A stretch of 64,000 nt of DNA, from the NCBI RefSeq assembly GCF_021172045.1, contig NZ_CP087164.1, positions 2,976,001-3,040,000 of the forward strand, in the 5' to 3' direction. The position numbers and the translations under genes were made by a program. Below are positions 35,504 through 44,515 of the stretch, in pieces (position 1 is the first letter of the stretch; each line of letters begins with the position of its first letter). The notes beneath the pieces are model-generated. The model was not told the DNA's origin. It ran no database searches and saw only the letters and a program-made list of their open reading frames with translations. This DNA is from Capillimicrobium parvum (GTDB lineage Bacteria; Actinomycetota; Thermoleophilia; Solirubrobacterales; Solirubrobacteraceae).

Positions 35504-36263
35504 GCGAGTGCCTCTCCGCGGCTTCGGAGCCCTTCTGGCCGAGATACGCCGCCATCACCCGGGGGTCGGCGCGCACCGCCTCCGGAGGCCCTGCGGCCAG
35601 CGTCTTGCCGAAGTCGAGCACGTGGATCGACTCGCAGGCCCCGAAGATGATCCGCATGTCGTGCTCGACGAGCAGTACGCCGCAGCCGCTGTCGTCGCGG
35701 ATCCGCACGATGGTCGCGGAGAGCTCGAGGCTCTCCGCGTCGTCGAGGCCGGCCGCCGGCTCGTCGAGCAGGAGGAAGCGGGGCTGGGCCGCGACGGCAC
35801 GCGCGATGCCGAGCCGGCGCTCGTCGCCGTGGGGCAACGCCGACGCCGGCAGGCCCGCGACGCCGTGCAGGTCGAGCCCCATCAGCAGCTCCCGGGCGCG
35901 GGCCCGCGCCCGGGAACGCGACAGGCCCGCGCCCAGCGCGCCGAGCTCCACGTTCTCGAACACCGTCAGCGTCGGGAAGGTGACGACGTCCTGGAACGTC
36001 CGCACGACGCCGAGTCCGACGAGCCGGTGGGGCGGCCAGTCGGACACGTCCCGGCCGCCCACCTCGATCCGCCCCGTCGTGAGCGGGACGAACCGTGAGA
36101 TGGCGCCCATCAGCGTCGACTTCCCGGCCCCGTTGGGTCCGATCAGCCCCATGATCTCGCCGGCCCGCAGCGTCAGGTCGACGCCGTCGACCGCGCGTAC
36201 GCCGTCGTAGTGCACACGGACATCCCGCGCCTCGAACACGCTGCGCCCAGGCTCGTCGCTCAT
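35487..36263 (-). CDS. livG: Branched-chain-amino-acid-type ABC transporter ATPase LivG
   Basis: A 258-residue ATPase from the ATG at 36263, close behind GAGGAGGGA. Walker A is GPNGAGKST, the signature is LPHGDERRLGIARAV, and Walker B FLLLDEPAAGL. The signature is a modest variant of the LivG-type LPYG/LSYG. The C-terminal extension (VMAAYLGQKG) is the usual LivG ending. It follows the binding-protein gene by 41 nt. Confidence 0.94.
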   Translation of the reverse strand: MSDEPGRSVFEARDVRVHYDGVRAVDGVDLTLRAGEIMGLIGPNGAGKSTLMGAISRFVPLTTGRIEVGGRDVSDWPPHRLVGLGVVRTFQDVVTFPTLTVFENVELGALGAGLSRSRARARARELLMGLDLHGVAGLPASALPHGDERRLGIARAVAAQPRFLLLDEPAAGLDDAESLELSATIVRIRDDSGCGVLLVEHDMRIIFGACESIHVLDFGKTLAAGPPEAVRADPRVMAAYLGQKGSEAAERHSHAERH

Positions 36264-36304
36264 CTTCCCTCCTCGGTGTCGCCGGTCTGCGCTGGGCCGG
36301 TCCG

Positions 36305-37606
36305 CTACTTCACCGCCGGGGGCTTGGTGCAGGTGTTGCCGTCGCCGATGTCCGGCACCGCATCCACGGACGCCGTGCCGACCTGGCTGGACTGTCCGTT
36401 CTTGAACTCCTCGACGCTGTAGGCGCCGGGCTGGGGCCGGTGGCACTCCGACGTGAACTGCACCTTGTTGCCGCTGAGCTCGTCGACGGTGATGCCGGAG
36501 TCGAAGAGCGCGGCGGCGATCTTGTCCCCGTCGGTCGATCCGGCCTTCTCGATCGCCGCGGCGATCGCGGTGGCGAGGTCGTACCCCGGCAGCGCGTAGC
36601 TCGACGCGATCTTGGCCCCGTACTTGTCCTCGAACCGCGCGTTGACGTCGGCGACGGCGGCGTTGCCGCCCTTGCAGTACGTATCCACGCAGGCGAATCC
36701 CAGCGCGTAGACATCCGACACGTTGCCGGCCACCTGCTTGATCGCCGTGCCGTTCACGGCGGCGTTCGTCGCGATCGGCAGGTCGATGCCCGCGTCGCGG
36801 ATCCCGCGGATCAGCTGCGCGCCGAACGGGATGATCGACGAGTCGTAGACGACGTCGCAGCCGGAGACCTTGCTGCGCAGACGCGTGACCTGGGAGCTCA
36901 GGTCCAGGGTGGGCCCGCCGACGAAGCTGTCCTCGCCGCAGATCGTGCCGCCGAGCTCCTTCCACCGCGCTGCGAAGTAGGCCGCCGTCGCCTTCGAGTA
37001 CTGGATGAAGGTGTCGGTGATCACGTAGGCGCGCTTGAGGTCCGGGTGGTTCTCGTGGAGCCAATTGGCCATTGCGACGCCCTCGGTGTCAGAGCCGAGG
37101 CCCATCGTCCCGGAGTACGGCCCGACAAGCGCGGGCGACGCCGACTTCGGCGAGGACGCGCACAGCGCCATCGCCGGCACCTTCTGCGTCGATGCCGCCT
37201 GGATCGCAGGGAACGAGTAGTCGAAGTCACACGTCGCGACGATGACCTTGGCGCCCTTGTCGATGAGCTCCTGGGCGTTGGTGCCCGCGGTCGGCTTCTC
37301 CGACTTCGTGTCGATCCACTCCACGCGGATCGGCCGGCCCAGCACGCCCCCGTCCTTGTTGATCTCGTCGAAGCGCATCTGCAGGAGCTGGCTGGCCTGC
37401 TCGTCGTACGGCTGGTAGATGCCGGTCTTCGCCGCGGAGATGCCCACGACGATCGGATCCTTGCTCCCGGCCTGCGTCGCGGCGCCGGCGTCGGTCGACG
37501 CCGAGCTGGACCCCGTGTCGCTATTGGACGAGGATCCACAGCCGGCAAGGGCCATCACGGACGTCGCCGCGAGGGCACAGGTCACTGCTAGACCGCGAGC
37601 GATCAT
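36305..37606 (-). CDS. ABC transporter substrate-binding lipoprotein (Leu/Ile/Val-type)
   Basis: A 433-residue periplasmic-type binding protein fixed by AAAGGAG 8 nt before the ATG at 37606. The signal ends in a lipobox (LAGC, about residue 22), then a Ser-rich linker. The type I binding fold begins PIVVGISAAKTGIY. It is the first gene of the 13-gene block and probably sets substrate specificity: amino acids, amides or aromatic acids are bound by this family. The candidate operator (37629-37642) lies just upstream. Confidence 0.92.
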   Translation of the reverse strand: MIARGLAVTCALAATSVMALAGCGSSSNSDTGSSSASTDAGAATQAGSKDPIVVGISAAKTGIYQPYDEQASQLLQMRFDEINKDGGVLGRPIRVEWIDTKSEKPTAGTNAQELIDKGAKVIVATCDFDYSFPAIQAASTQKVPAMALCASSPKSASPALVGPYSGTMGLGSDTEGVAMANWLHENHPDLKRAYVITDTFIQYSKATAAYFAARWKELGGTICGEDSFVGGPTLDLSSQVTRLRSKVSGCDVVYDSSIIPFGAQLIRGIRDAGIDLPIATNAAVNGTAIKQVAGNVSDVYALGFACVDTYCKGGNAAVADVNARFEDKYGAKIASSYALPGYDLATAIAAAIEKAGSTDGDKIAAALFDSGITVDELSGNKVQFTSECHRPQPGAYSVEEFKNGQSSQVGTASVDAVPDIGDGNTCTKPPAVK

Positions 37607-37628
37607 GGCGTTGCTCCTTTTGGGTTCA

Positions 37629-37642
37629 TGGTGCACTCCATT
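37629..37642. promoter_or_regulatory. Candidate MocR-binding site 1
   Basis: TGGTGCACTCCATT, 22 nt before the ATG of the binding-protein gene. It matches site 3 (39642-39655) at 12 of 14 positions. The location could block transcription of the operon. Confidence 0.4.
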
Positions 37643-38079
37643 GCGACGCCGTCCGATCGCGGCTCAGCCACGTGCAGACGTGCGAAGGCGGCGCGGCCCG
37701 TGGCGCAGCGATTTTCGGGTAGAGGCTGCGCCCGTTCACAGCAGGTCGCGGACGGCGTGTGCCGCGCGCCACGCCGTCACACCGGCTCAGTGCCGGTCGG
37801 AGGTCTTAATCCTGTTACCAATGGCCATGGCCGCCGGTTTCACAGAAACCCGACGGCAACAGCCGTCACGTCGACGTATGATCGTGCATCCCAACGTCCT
37901 CCTCCTCCGCGCTGAGTGGGTTCGGGAGACCGTCTCCCACGCAGTAGCGGTGTCGACCCGGCCGCGAATGAGCGACGTGCGCGAAGCGCTGTTTCGCCCT
38001 CAACCGCTCCTCTAGAATGGCAATATGGTGATGCGGGGCGGCATGGGACAAGGGCCAATGGCAGGAAATTGGGTGCTCG

Positions 38080-38093
38080 TGGACCGTTCCATT
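38080..38093. promoter_or_regulatory. Candidate MocR-binding site 2
   Basis: TGGACCGTTCCATT, ending 8 nt before the MocR ATG. TGGA and TCCA form a short inverted repeat. It shares the TGG-C-TCCATT pattern of site 1. It suits autoregulation. Confidence 0.4.
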
Positions 38094-38101
38094 TGCCGGT
38101 A

Positions 38102-39604
38102 ATGTCCACAGGCGCGATGCATCTCGAGCAACCATCAGCGCCGCAGGACTCACCGCAGATCTCGCTGGCCCGGTTGGTCGAGATGCTCGGGCCGGATTGG
38201 AACGAGGGGCCCGGGCCTTTGTACGCGAAGCTGGGCGCCGCCCTCCGGTCGATCGTGGAGACCGGCTTCCTGGCCAGCGGCACGCGACTGCCGCCCGAGC
38301 GCGACCTCGCCAAGCAGCTGTTCATCAGCCGCAGCACCGTGGTGTCCGCCTACAGCGTGCTGCGCGACGAGGGCGTCGTCGCCAGCCGGCAGGGCAGCGG
38401 CACCTGGGTACACAACCGGCGCCAGGGCACGTTCAGTGACGAGGCGGCGCTCAGCGCCCTGGTCCAGAGCTCGTACCTGTCGAGCTTCATCGATCCCAGT
38501 CCCGCGCCGATCGACCTGACCGTTCCGATGCCGGTGGCGGCGCTCGAGTCGATCGTCGGCATGATGCTGCCGGGCGAGCTCGGTCGCGACCTCCTGCGTG
38601 AGGCGACGCCGGTCGGCTACCAGCCGCTCGGGCTGCCTTCGCTGCGGCGCCAGATCGCGCGGTATCTCGAGGCACGCGGGCTCCCCACCGACGAAGAGGA
38701 CCTCCTGATCACGAGCGGCGCACAGCAGGCCATCTCCCTGCTGCTGAACCTGTTCGTGCGGCCGAACGATGCCGTGATCGTGGAGAACCCCACATATCGA
38801 GGCCTCGTGGATGCTCTGACCCCTAGCCACGCCCGTCCCGTGACCCTGCCGATCGAGGACGCCAATCTGCCCGGCCGCCTACGCGAGCTGATCGACGCGG
38901 ATGCGCCGCGGCTGATCTTCATCACGCCGACCTGCCACTACCCGACCGGTCTGACGGTGCCCGAGCACCAGCGTCGCAGCCTCGTGGAGGTCGCAGCGAG
39001 GGCGTCGGTGCCGATCGTCGAGGACACGGTCAACGCCGATCTGAGCCTCGAGCGTCCGCCGCCGTATCTGGCGACCTACGCGGACGGCCTGACTCCGGTG
39101 ATCCTCGTCGGCTCGGCCAGCAAGATCGTGTGGGGCGGGCTTCGGGTTGGCTGGATCCGCGCCTCCTCACCGCTCATCTCGCGGCTGGCCCGGCTCAAGG
39201 CGCTGAGCGACATGGGCACGTCGCTGCTCAGCCAGATCGTCGTCCGCGAGCTGCTCGGCAACCTCGACGCCATCCTGACAACCCAGCGCAACGAACTGCG
39301 GGACTCGCTGGAGCTCATGGAGGACACGCTGAATGCCCACCTCCCCGACTGGCGCTGGCGTCGCCCGCACGGAGGCCGCTCGATGTGGATCAGGCTGCCG
39401 CGCGGCGATGCGCGGCACTTCGCCCAGTTCGCGCTGATGAGCGGGGTGGCCGTCACCGCCGGCGACACCCTGTCCGTCGACGGGAGCTTCGCCGACCACC
39501 TCCGCCTTCCGTTCGTCTATCCCCCGGAGATCATCCGAGAGGCGTGCCAGCGGCTCTCGCACGCTTGGATGGCCTACTCCGAGTCGCTCATCCGCGGCGA
39601 GTGA
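38102..39604 (+). CDS. MocR-type regulator (GntR domain fused to aminotransferase domain)
   Basis: A 500-residue protein from ATG at 38102. Residues about 38-110 are a GntR winged helix (GTRLPPERDLAKQLFISRST, then VASRQGSGTWV). Residues about 140-500 are a fold-type I aminotransferase domain with the PLP lysine in VGSASKIVWGGLRVGW. MocR proteins sense amino acids or amines by forming PLP adducts and control nearby genes, often divergent ones. Here the divergent gene is the ABC/hydantoinase/F420 block, so it is the likely local regulator. Confidence 0.93.
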   Translation: MSTGAMHLEQPSAPQDSPQISLARLVEMLGPDWNEGPGPLYAKLGAALRSIVETGFLASGTRLPPERDLAKQLFISRSTVVSAYSVLRDEGVVASRQGSGTWVHNRRQGTFSDEAALSALVQSSYLSSFIDPSPAPIDLTVPMPVAALESIVGMMLPGELGRDLLREATPVGYQPLGLPSLRRQIARYLEARGLPTDEEDLLITSGAQQAISLLLNLFVRPNDAVIVENPTYRGLVDALTPSHARPVTLPIEDANLPGRLRELIDADAPRLIFITPTCHYPTGLTVPEHQRRSLVEVAARASVPIVEDTVNADLSLERPPPYLATYADGLTPVILVGSASKIVWGGLRVGWIRASSPLISRLARLKALSDMGTSLLSQIVVRELLGNLDAILTTQRNELRDSLELMEDTLNAHLPDWRWRRPHGGRSMWIRLPRGDARHFAQFALMSGVAVTAGDTLSVDGSFADHLRLPFVYPPEIIREACQRLSHAWMAYSESLIRGE

Positions 39605-39641
39605 GGCCGCGCTGGCGTGCGGACGCCTGAATGGACTGGCA

Positions 39642-39655
39642 TGGTCCACTCCACT
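39642..39655. promoter_or_regulatory. Candidate MocR-binding site 3
   Basis: TGGTCCACTCCACT, 109 nt before the aquaporin-like gene. The sequence just before it (TGGACTGGCA) adds an inverted half, so the full site may be TGGAC with TGGTCCA. It is close to site 1 in sequence. Confidence 0.4.
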
Positions 39656-39764
39656 TTTCGTGGATTGGCTACCTCGCGGACTGTTGGACCGAGCCGATAA
39701 TCGGCCGTGACCGGCTCGCACACCGCGAGCGCCAATCAGCACCGCCAAAGGCAAGGGGTGTCCG

Positions 39765-40592
39765 ATGTCTCAACCCCGTTCCGATACGCAGGCTGGGCTC
39801 ATCCGCCTGACCACACGGTTCTCGCTGGCCCGCGCATCGGCCGAGAGCAGCCGCTTCTCACTGCGTCAGCGCGCAGTGGCGGAGCTCGTGGCCACCGCGC
39901 TGTTCATCTTCATCGGTGTGGGCTCCGTTCCGGCTGTCCTCCTGCAGGGCGATGTGACGTCCGCCAGCGGCGCGGATCTCGGCTTCATCGCTCTCACCTT
40001 CGGGTTGATCATCGCCGGTGTGTGTTACGTCTTCGGCCCCGTCTCAGGATCACACATCAACCCCGCCGTCACCATCGCCCTGGCGGCGGTCCGGCAGTTC
40101 CCGGCGCGCGAGGTACCCGCGTACGTGGCGGCACAGATGATCGGGGCCGTGGCCGGCGCGGCCGGCATCTGGATCATCTTCACCGACCGGGCGATCGACC
40201 TCGGATACGGGTTCGGGCTCACGCACTTCGACACGACCGTGACGAGCTGGACATCCGCGCTGCTGGCCGAAGGCTTCGGCACGGGCGTGCTGATGTTCAT
40301 CGTGCTCGGCCTCGGATCGAAGGTCGCGCCGAGCGGCTGGGCGGGCCTGATCATCGGGCTGGCGGTGGCGGCCATCATCGTGACGCTGGGGCCCGTGACC
40401 GGGGGCGCCATCAACCCGGCGCGCGCGTTCGGTCCGCTCGTGATCTCGACGATCGCCGGAAGCGTGCACAACTGGGACCAGTGGGTCGGGTACCTCGTCG
40501 CCGAGTGCCTCGGGGCATGCGTGGCCGCGCTGGCCTACATGGTGGTCACGTCGCCGCGGCCCGAGCTCGACGAGATCTCACCGCGCGCTTGA
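39765..40592 (+). CDS. Aquaporin/glycerol-facilitator (MIP family) channel
   Basis: A 275-residue six-helix channel. Both NPA boxes are present: SGSHINPAVT (about residue 105) and GGAINPARAFGP (about 212), the latter with the Arg of the selectivity filter. A hydrophilic N-terminus of about 35 residues precedes helix 1. It passes water or small neutral solutes such as glycerol, urea or an amide. Its location beside a MocR gene and the catabolic block suggests passage of a neutral pathway substrate or product. The next gene begins 3 nt after the stop. Confidence 0.9.
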   Translation: MSQPRSDTQAGLIRLTTRFSLARASAESSRFSLRQRAVAELVATALFIFIGVGSVPAVLLQGDVTSASGADLGFIALTFGLIIAGVCYVFGPVSGSHINPAVTIALAAVRQFPAREVPAYVAAQMIGAVAGAAGIWIIFTDRAIDLGYGFGLTHFDTTVTSWTSALLAEGFGTGVLMFIVLGLGSKVAPSGWAGLIIGLAVAAIIVTLGPVTGGAINPARAFGPLVISTIAGSVHNWDQWVGYLVAECLGACVAALAYMVVTSPRPELDEISPRA

Positions 40593-40595
40593 GCG

Positions 40596-41273
40596 ATGAC
40601 GTCCATGTCCCATCAGCCCCTACGCACGGCCCGCACAAGGCTGCGGCGGTTCCCCCAGCGCGGCATCTTCGATCGGCAGGCGATCAACTCCATCCTCGAC
40701 GAAGGGCTGGTCTGCCATCTCGGGCTCGCGGATGCGACAGGCCAGCCGTTCGTGCTTCCGACGACATACGCACGAGTGGAGGACGAGCTCTACATCCACG
40801 GCTCGGCCGCCAGTCGCACCATACGCGCGATGAGCACCGGTCAGCCGGTGTGCGCGACGGTGACCCTGGTGGACGGGATCGTCCTGGCACGCACCGCGTT
40901 CAACCACTCGTTCAACTACCGGTCGGTGGTGATCCTCGGCAGCGCAACCGCCATCACCGACCCGGTCGAAAAGGCGCGCGGCCTCACAGTCCTCATCGAC
41001 CGGCTGGTGCCCGGTCGCTCCAACGAGGTGCGGCCACCAACGTCCCAGGAGCTCAAGGCGACGTCGCTGCTCGTGCTGCCGATCGACGAAGCCTCAGCGA
41101 AGATCCGCTCCGGTCCGCCGGGCGACACAGGAGACGATTTGCTGACCGATGCGTGGGCCGGGGTGGTTCCTCTGCAGACGAGCGTGCTGCCGCCGGTGCC
41201 TGATCCCCGACTCGCGCCTGACCGCCCGATCCCTGCACACATCCGTAGCTGGCGTCAAGAGACACCGAACTGA
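40596..41273 (+). CDS. Pyridoxamine-phosphate-oxidase-fold flavin-nucleotide-binding protein
   Basis: A 225-residue split beta-barrel of the PNPOx-like, NimA-like family: INSILDEGLVCHLGLAD, then LPTTYARVEDELYIHGS, then VCATVTLVDGIVLARTAFNHSFNYRSVVILG. This family binds FMN, heme or F420. Because fgd lies 34 nt downstream, F420 is a reasonable cofactor, by inference only. It could reduce a pathway intermediate or act in detoxification. Confidence 0.85.
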   Translation: MTSMSHQPLRTARTRLRRFPQRGIFDRQAINSILDEGLVCHLGLADATGQPFVLPTTYARVEDELYIHGSAASRTIRAMSTGQPVCATVTLVDGIVLARTAFNHSFNYRSVVILGSATAITDPVEKARGLTVLIDRLVPGRSNEVRPPTSQELKATSLLVLPIDEASAKIRSGPPGDTGDDLLTDAWAGVVPLQTSVLPPVPDPRLAPDRPIPAHIRSWRQETPN

Positions 41274-41307
41274 CCTCTTGTACCCCTCGACCTCAGGATC
41301 GGCAACA

Positions 41308-42336
41308 TTGCTCAAGCTTGGTTACAAGGCCTCGGCGGAGCAGTTCGCTCCGCGGCCGCTTCTCGAATTCGCCGTCGCCGCGGAGGACCTCGGCTTCGAC
41401 AGCGTCGTCGTCTCCGACCACTTCCAGCCCTGGCGCCACGACGGCGGCCACTCGCCGTTCTCGTTCTCCTGGCTCGGGGCCGCGGGGGAGCGGACGAAGA
41501 AGATCGAGCTCGGCACCAGCGTGGTCGCGCCCGCGTACCGCTATCACCCGGGCATCGTCGCCCAGGCGATGGCGACGCTCGGCTGCCTGTACCCCGGCCG
41601 CGTGATGCTCGGCATCGGGACGGGCGAGGCGATGAACGAGGTCCCGCTCGGCGTCGACTGGCCCGAGCAGAAGGTGCGCTTCCAGATGCTCAAGGAGTCC
41701 GCCCAGCTCATGCAGCAGCTGTGGCGCGAGGAGCGGGTGTCGTTCTCCGGGGAGCACTTCCAGACGACGGACGCGACGATCTACGACCGGCCGGAGGAGG
41801 GCGTCCCGCTGTACATCGCGGCGTCCGGCCCCGCCGCGGCGCGCCTGGCGGGGCGCATGGCCGACGGCTTCATCACCACCAGCGGCAAGGACCCGGCGCT
41901 GTACTCCGAGAAGCTGCTGCCCGCGCTGCAGGACGGCGTCGAGAAGGCCGGCCGCCAGCCGTCGGAGATCGAGCTCACCCTCGAGGTCAAGGTCTCCTTC
42001 GACCAGGACATCGACCGCGCCCGCGAGGACACGAAGTTCTGGGGCGCGCTGGCCCTCAAGCCCGAGGAGAAGATGGGCGTCGAGGACCCGATCGAGATGC
42101 AGCGCCTCGCCGACGCGCTGCCGGTCGACCGGACGGCCAGCCGCTGGATCGTCTCCGACGACCCCGACGAGCAGGTCCGCCAGATCCAGCCCTACATCGA
42201 CCTCGGCTTCAGCCACCTCGTGTTCCACTTCCCGGGGCCCGACCAGGAGCGCGCGCTCACGCAGTACTCCGAGCATGTCCTCCCGCGGCTGCGCGAGCAG
42301 GACACCAGACAGGCCGCCTCCCAACGCGTCGCTTGA
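41308..42336 (+). CDS. fgd: F420-dependent glucose-6-phosphate-dehydrogenase-like LLM oxidoreductase
   Basis: A 342-residue enzyme. The N-terminus LKLGYKASAEQFAPRPLLEF and VSDHFQPWRHDGGHSPFS are nearly those of mycobacterial Fgd1, as are GCLYPGRVMLGIGTGEAMNE and the tail SHLVFHFPGPDQ. The start must be TTG at 41308, directly before LKLGYK, with AGGA 9 nt upstream. Fgd reduces F420 with glucose-6-phosphate; relatives use other hexose phosphates or alcohols. It is the obvious F420H2 supply for the LLM enzyme across the regulator. Confidence 0.9.
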   Translation: MLKLGYKASAEQFAPRPLLEFAVAAEDLGFDSVVVSDHFQPWRHDGGHSPFSFSWLGAAGERTKKIELGTSVVAPAYRYHPGIVAQAMATLGCLYPGRVMLGIGTGEAMNEVPLGVDWPEQKVRFQMLKESAQLMQQLWREERVSFSGEHFQTTDATIYDRPEEGVPLYIAASGPAAARLAGRMADGFITTSGKDPALYSEKLLPALQDGVEKAGRQPSEIELTLEVKVSFDQDIDRAREDTKFWGALALKPEEKMGVEDPIEMQRLADALPVDRTASRWIVSDDPDEQVRQIQPYIDLGFSHLVFHFPGPDQERALTQYSEHVLPRLREQDTRQAASQRVA

Positions 42337-43140
42337 CCCGCGCGTTCGCAATGCAGGTGCGGCAACTCGGCAGCCCGAGCCAAGGACGCTCTCTGCAAAA
42401 CTGCTCGAGCGCCAACACGGTGCGAAGCATTTGCTGCTAACCGGGGCCACGGGTCTCGCGTGCGTTGCGCCGCATCGGCGAGCATCACACGCGGTGGACG
42501 AGAATCATGCTTTTGCCCAAGGCTGCCTCGTGTACGAGCAGTCCGTCCGGGCGGCACGGGCATGCGCAACGACATCGCGGCGCTTGGGCCGCATCGCTCC
42601 GCAGCGCAGCGACACCAAGGAACGTGCCGGGAGTGGACTCGCGTTCGACCGCGGCCGCCACGACGATCATCACCATCCTCGGACGGCACGGCGTCGAAGA
42701 CTACGCGGTTGGTGACCGCGGTGACGCAAGGCACGAGCCTCCGGTCGCGGGGGTGCTCGTCGACCCCGCACACTCGTTTCCCTGCCGCGATCCGCAGGAC
42801 ACAGTCGTGTGTGCCGAGGCGTGGGCCAATAAGTACGTCACCGCGGGGGCGCGACGTGCCACGACCGCGCTGCGCCCCACTACAGCGACGATACGTCGAT
42901 AAAGCCACCAGAGTAGCCATCGACGATGACGCGAGATCGAGCGCGGGCTCCTCGCAATAGTTGCTTAAGTCCTCACCAAGTCGCCTCGCTGTGACATCTC
43001 CGAGTGTGATCCTGTGTCCAAGTCTGCAGGGTTCTACGGATGCGTCCTCCCAGCAGGATCCAGGATGCTGCCGCCATGTCGCCGTCCTGCCCACCGCTTG
43101 TCGCCGTGGCGACCGTGGCAGTGAGCCTCGCGCTCGGGGC
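42337..43140. other. Gene-poor 0.8 kb left of the second IS copy
   Basis: No frame here has recognisable homology. The frame 42621-42902 (+) has fairly GC-rich third positions and reads ATTIITILGRHGVEDYAVGD, and could be the remnant of a gene, but without start signal or known family. On the other strand, the frame continuous with the broken transposase is arbitrary. The stretch looks like decayed DNA next to mobile elements. Confidence 0.5.
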
Positions 43141-44515
43141 GAGGTTGTCCCGTCCGTCGTGGAATTTCGTGGCGGCGGTCCGGTGATGCTCAGCTGATGG
43201 TGGCGAGCGTATCGGCCTCCTGGCGGGTCGTGGGGGCAACGGCGGCGCGGTGGGCGGTGAGGTCTTGCTCGACGGCGAGTGCGAGCTTGGCGAGGTCGCT
43301 GTAGCCGATGATCTTGCGGAATTGCTGCTCGGCTTCGAGCATCCCGGCGGCGGTCCAGCGCAGGCACATGTCGCCGTTCTGCCAGCGCTTGACGTTGCGG
43401 CTGGTGCGGCGCACCGTCTCGATCATCGACTCGATCGGGTTCGTGGATTGCGCGTCGTCTTGAGCTTGCCGCCGATCCCGAGGCGCGTGAGCGCGTGAGC
43501 GTCTCGGCCATGCCTTCGCGCAACGAGGCGGCGGCGCCCGGGTGCGAGCGGTCGAGTTCGCCGGCGAGCCGGTTCAGCGCGTCGAGCGCGACGGCGTAGT
43601 CGTCGGTTGCCCACGCCTTGCGCAGCCGGGCCTTCACTGTCGGGCGGTCGCGCTCGGATAGGTGCTCGAGCACGTTTCGTTCCTTGTGGCGCACACAGCG
43701 ATGCACCGCGACGGGCCCGAACACCTCGTTGACCGCGGCCCGCAGCGCCTTGCTTCCGTCCAAGACGACGAGCACGCCCTGTTCGACGTCAAGGCCGCGG
43801 TCGATGAGGTCTGAGAGCAGGTGCGCGGCGACGGTCTTGTTCTCCGTCGAGCCGTCCCACAGCCCCAACGCGACCTTGATCCCGTCGGTCGTAATGCCCA
43901 GGCACACGACGCAGCAGCGGCCCTTGAGCTCGATCCCGTCGAGCATGATCGCGGCCAGGCGCATGTCCGCGAGCGGGCGGCCCATCAGCGCATCGAGGTG
44001 CTCGCGGGTACGCCCGACGAACTCGCGGCTGACGGCCGACTTCGAGGTTGAACGCTCCGCGGCGAGGACGTCCTCGCCGACCGGCTCGCGGGTGCGCGAG
44101 AACCGGCGCGTTGAGACACCGGCGAGCATCTGCTCCAAGACCACGCGCGTGAGCGGATCGCGGTCGGCGAAGTGCGCGTAGGTTCCCAACGCCACCTCGT
44201 GCGCGCCGTCGACGCTTCGTGCCCGCGGCCGCTCGACCGCGACGCGCCGACCGCCCAACGTGACCTCTCCGCCCTCGTGGCCGTGGCGCACGGCAGCCCG
44301 GTCCGGGTTGCGCTTGCCCTTCGCGCCCGCCCAGCGCTTCCTGCACGCTCGGCGGCAACGCCAGCTCGATGCTGGCGACCTGCACTTGCTCTACGGTCCT
44401 CATGGCGGTCCCTTCGTCTCGGTGGACTGACTTCGCACTCGCCACGCTCGCAACACCAGCGGACGAGGCGACGGGACCGCCACCTACGAAGTTCTACGCG
44501 CTACGGGACAACCTC
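43141..44515 (-). mobile_element. IS256-family insertion sequence, defective copy
   Basis: A 1375-bp relative of the element at 20917-22389, in opposite orientation, bounded by the same GAGGTTGTCCCG ends. It is 98 bp shorter, mainly by a deletion near the transposase 5' end. The flanking 8-mers (CTCGGGGC left, CCCGATCA right) do not match, so there is no target duplication; one side has probably been rearranged. The right flank opens directly into an IS3-type transposase remnant. Confidence 0.9.
43190..44403 (-). pseudogene. Broken IS256-family transposase
   Basis: Related throughout to the intact transposase at 21030-22340. After PPSVQEALG about 98 bp are missing (the segment encoding ELVSAAKDGLLALSVGV and beyond), which shifts the frame. 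The frame recovers as RNPDRAAVRHGHEGG-type sequence and runs through VVLDGSKALRAAV. A second disturbance follows in the ETLT...LTRLGIGGKLK region near 43480-43510, and the C-terminal part (IETVRRTSRNVKRW) is in yet another frame. It cannot make active transposase. Confidence 0.92.

Larger units (their letters stand above)
37607..38101. other. Divergent control region between the ABC block and MocR gene
   Basis: About 495 bp without a supported gene, between the binding-protein gene (-) and the MocR gene (+). It must hold the promoters of both. It is lower in GC than its surroundings. Two copies of a TGG(N)8TCCA-like motif lie at its ends (37629-37642 and 38080-38093). A TAGAAT at 38013-38018 could be the -10 box of the MocR gene. 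Confidence 0.55.

Noticed and set aside
35800-35870. LivG signature LPHGDERR as a defective ABC signature
   Set aside because: LivG proteins naturally vary here (LPYG, LSYG), and both Walker motifs are intact.
42465-42902. Possible 145-residue gene on the + strand
   Set aside because: Third positions are fairly GC-rich, but no family, start signal or conserved neighbour supports it, and the region is decayed.
20917-44515. Composite transposon bounded by the two IS256 copies
   Set aside because: The left copy has its own target duplication and splits a gene, so it arrived alone; the right copy is defective and lacks a duplication. Nothing shows the 23.6 kb moved as a unit.
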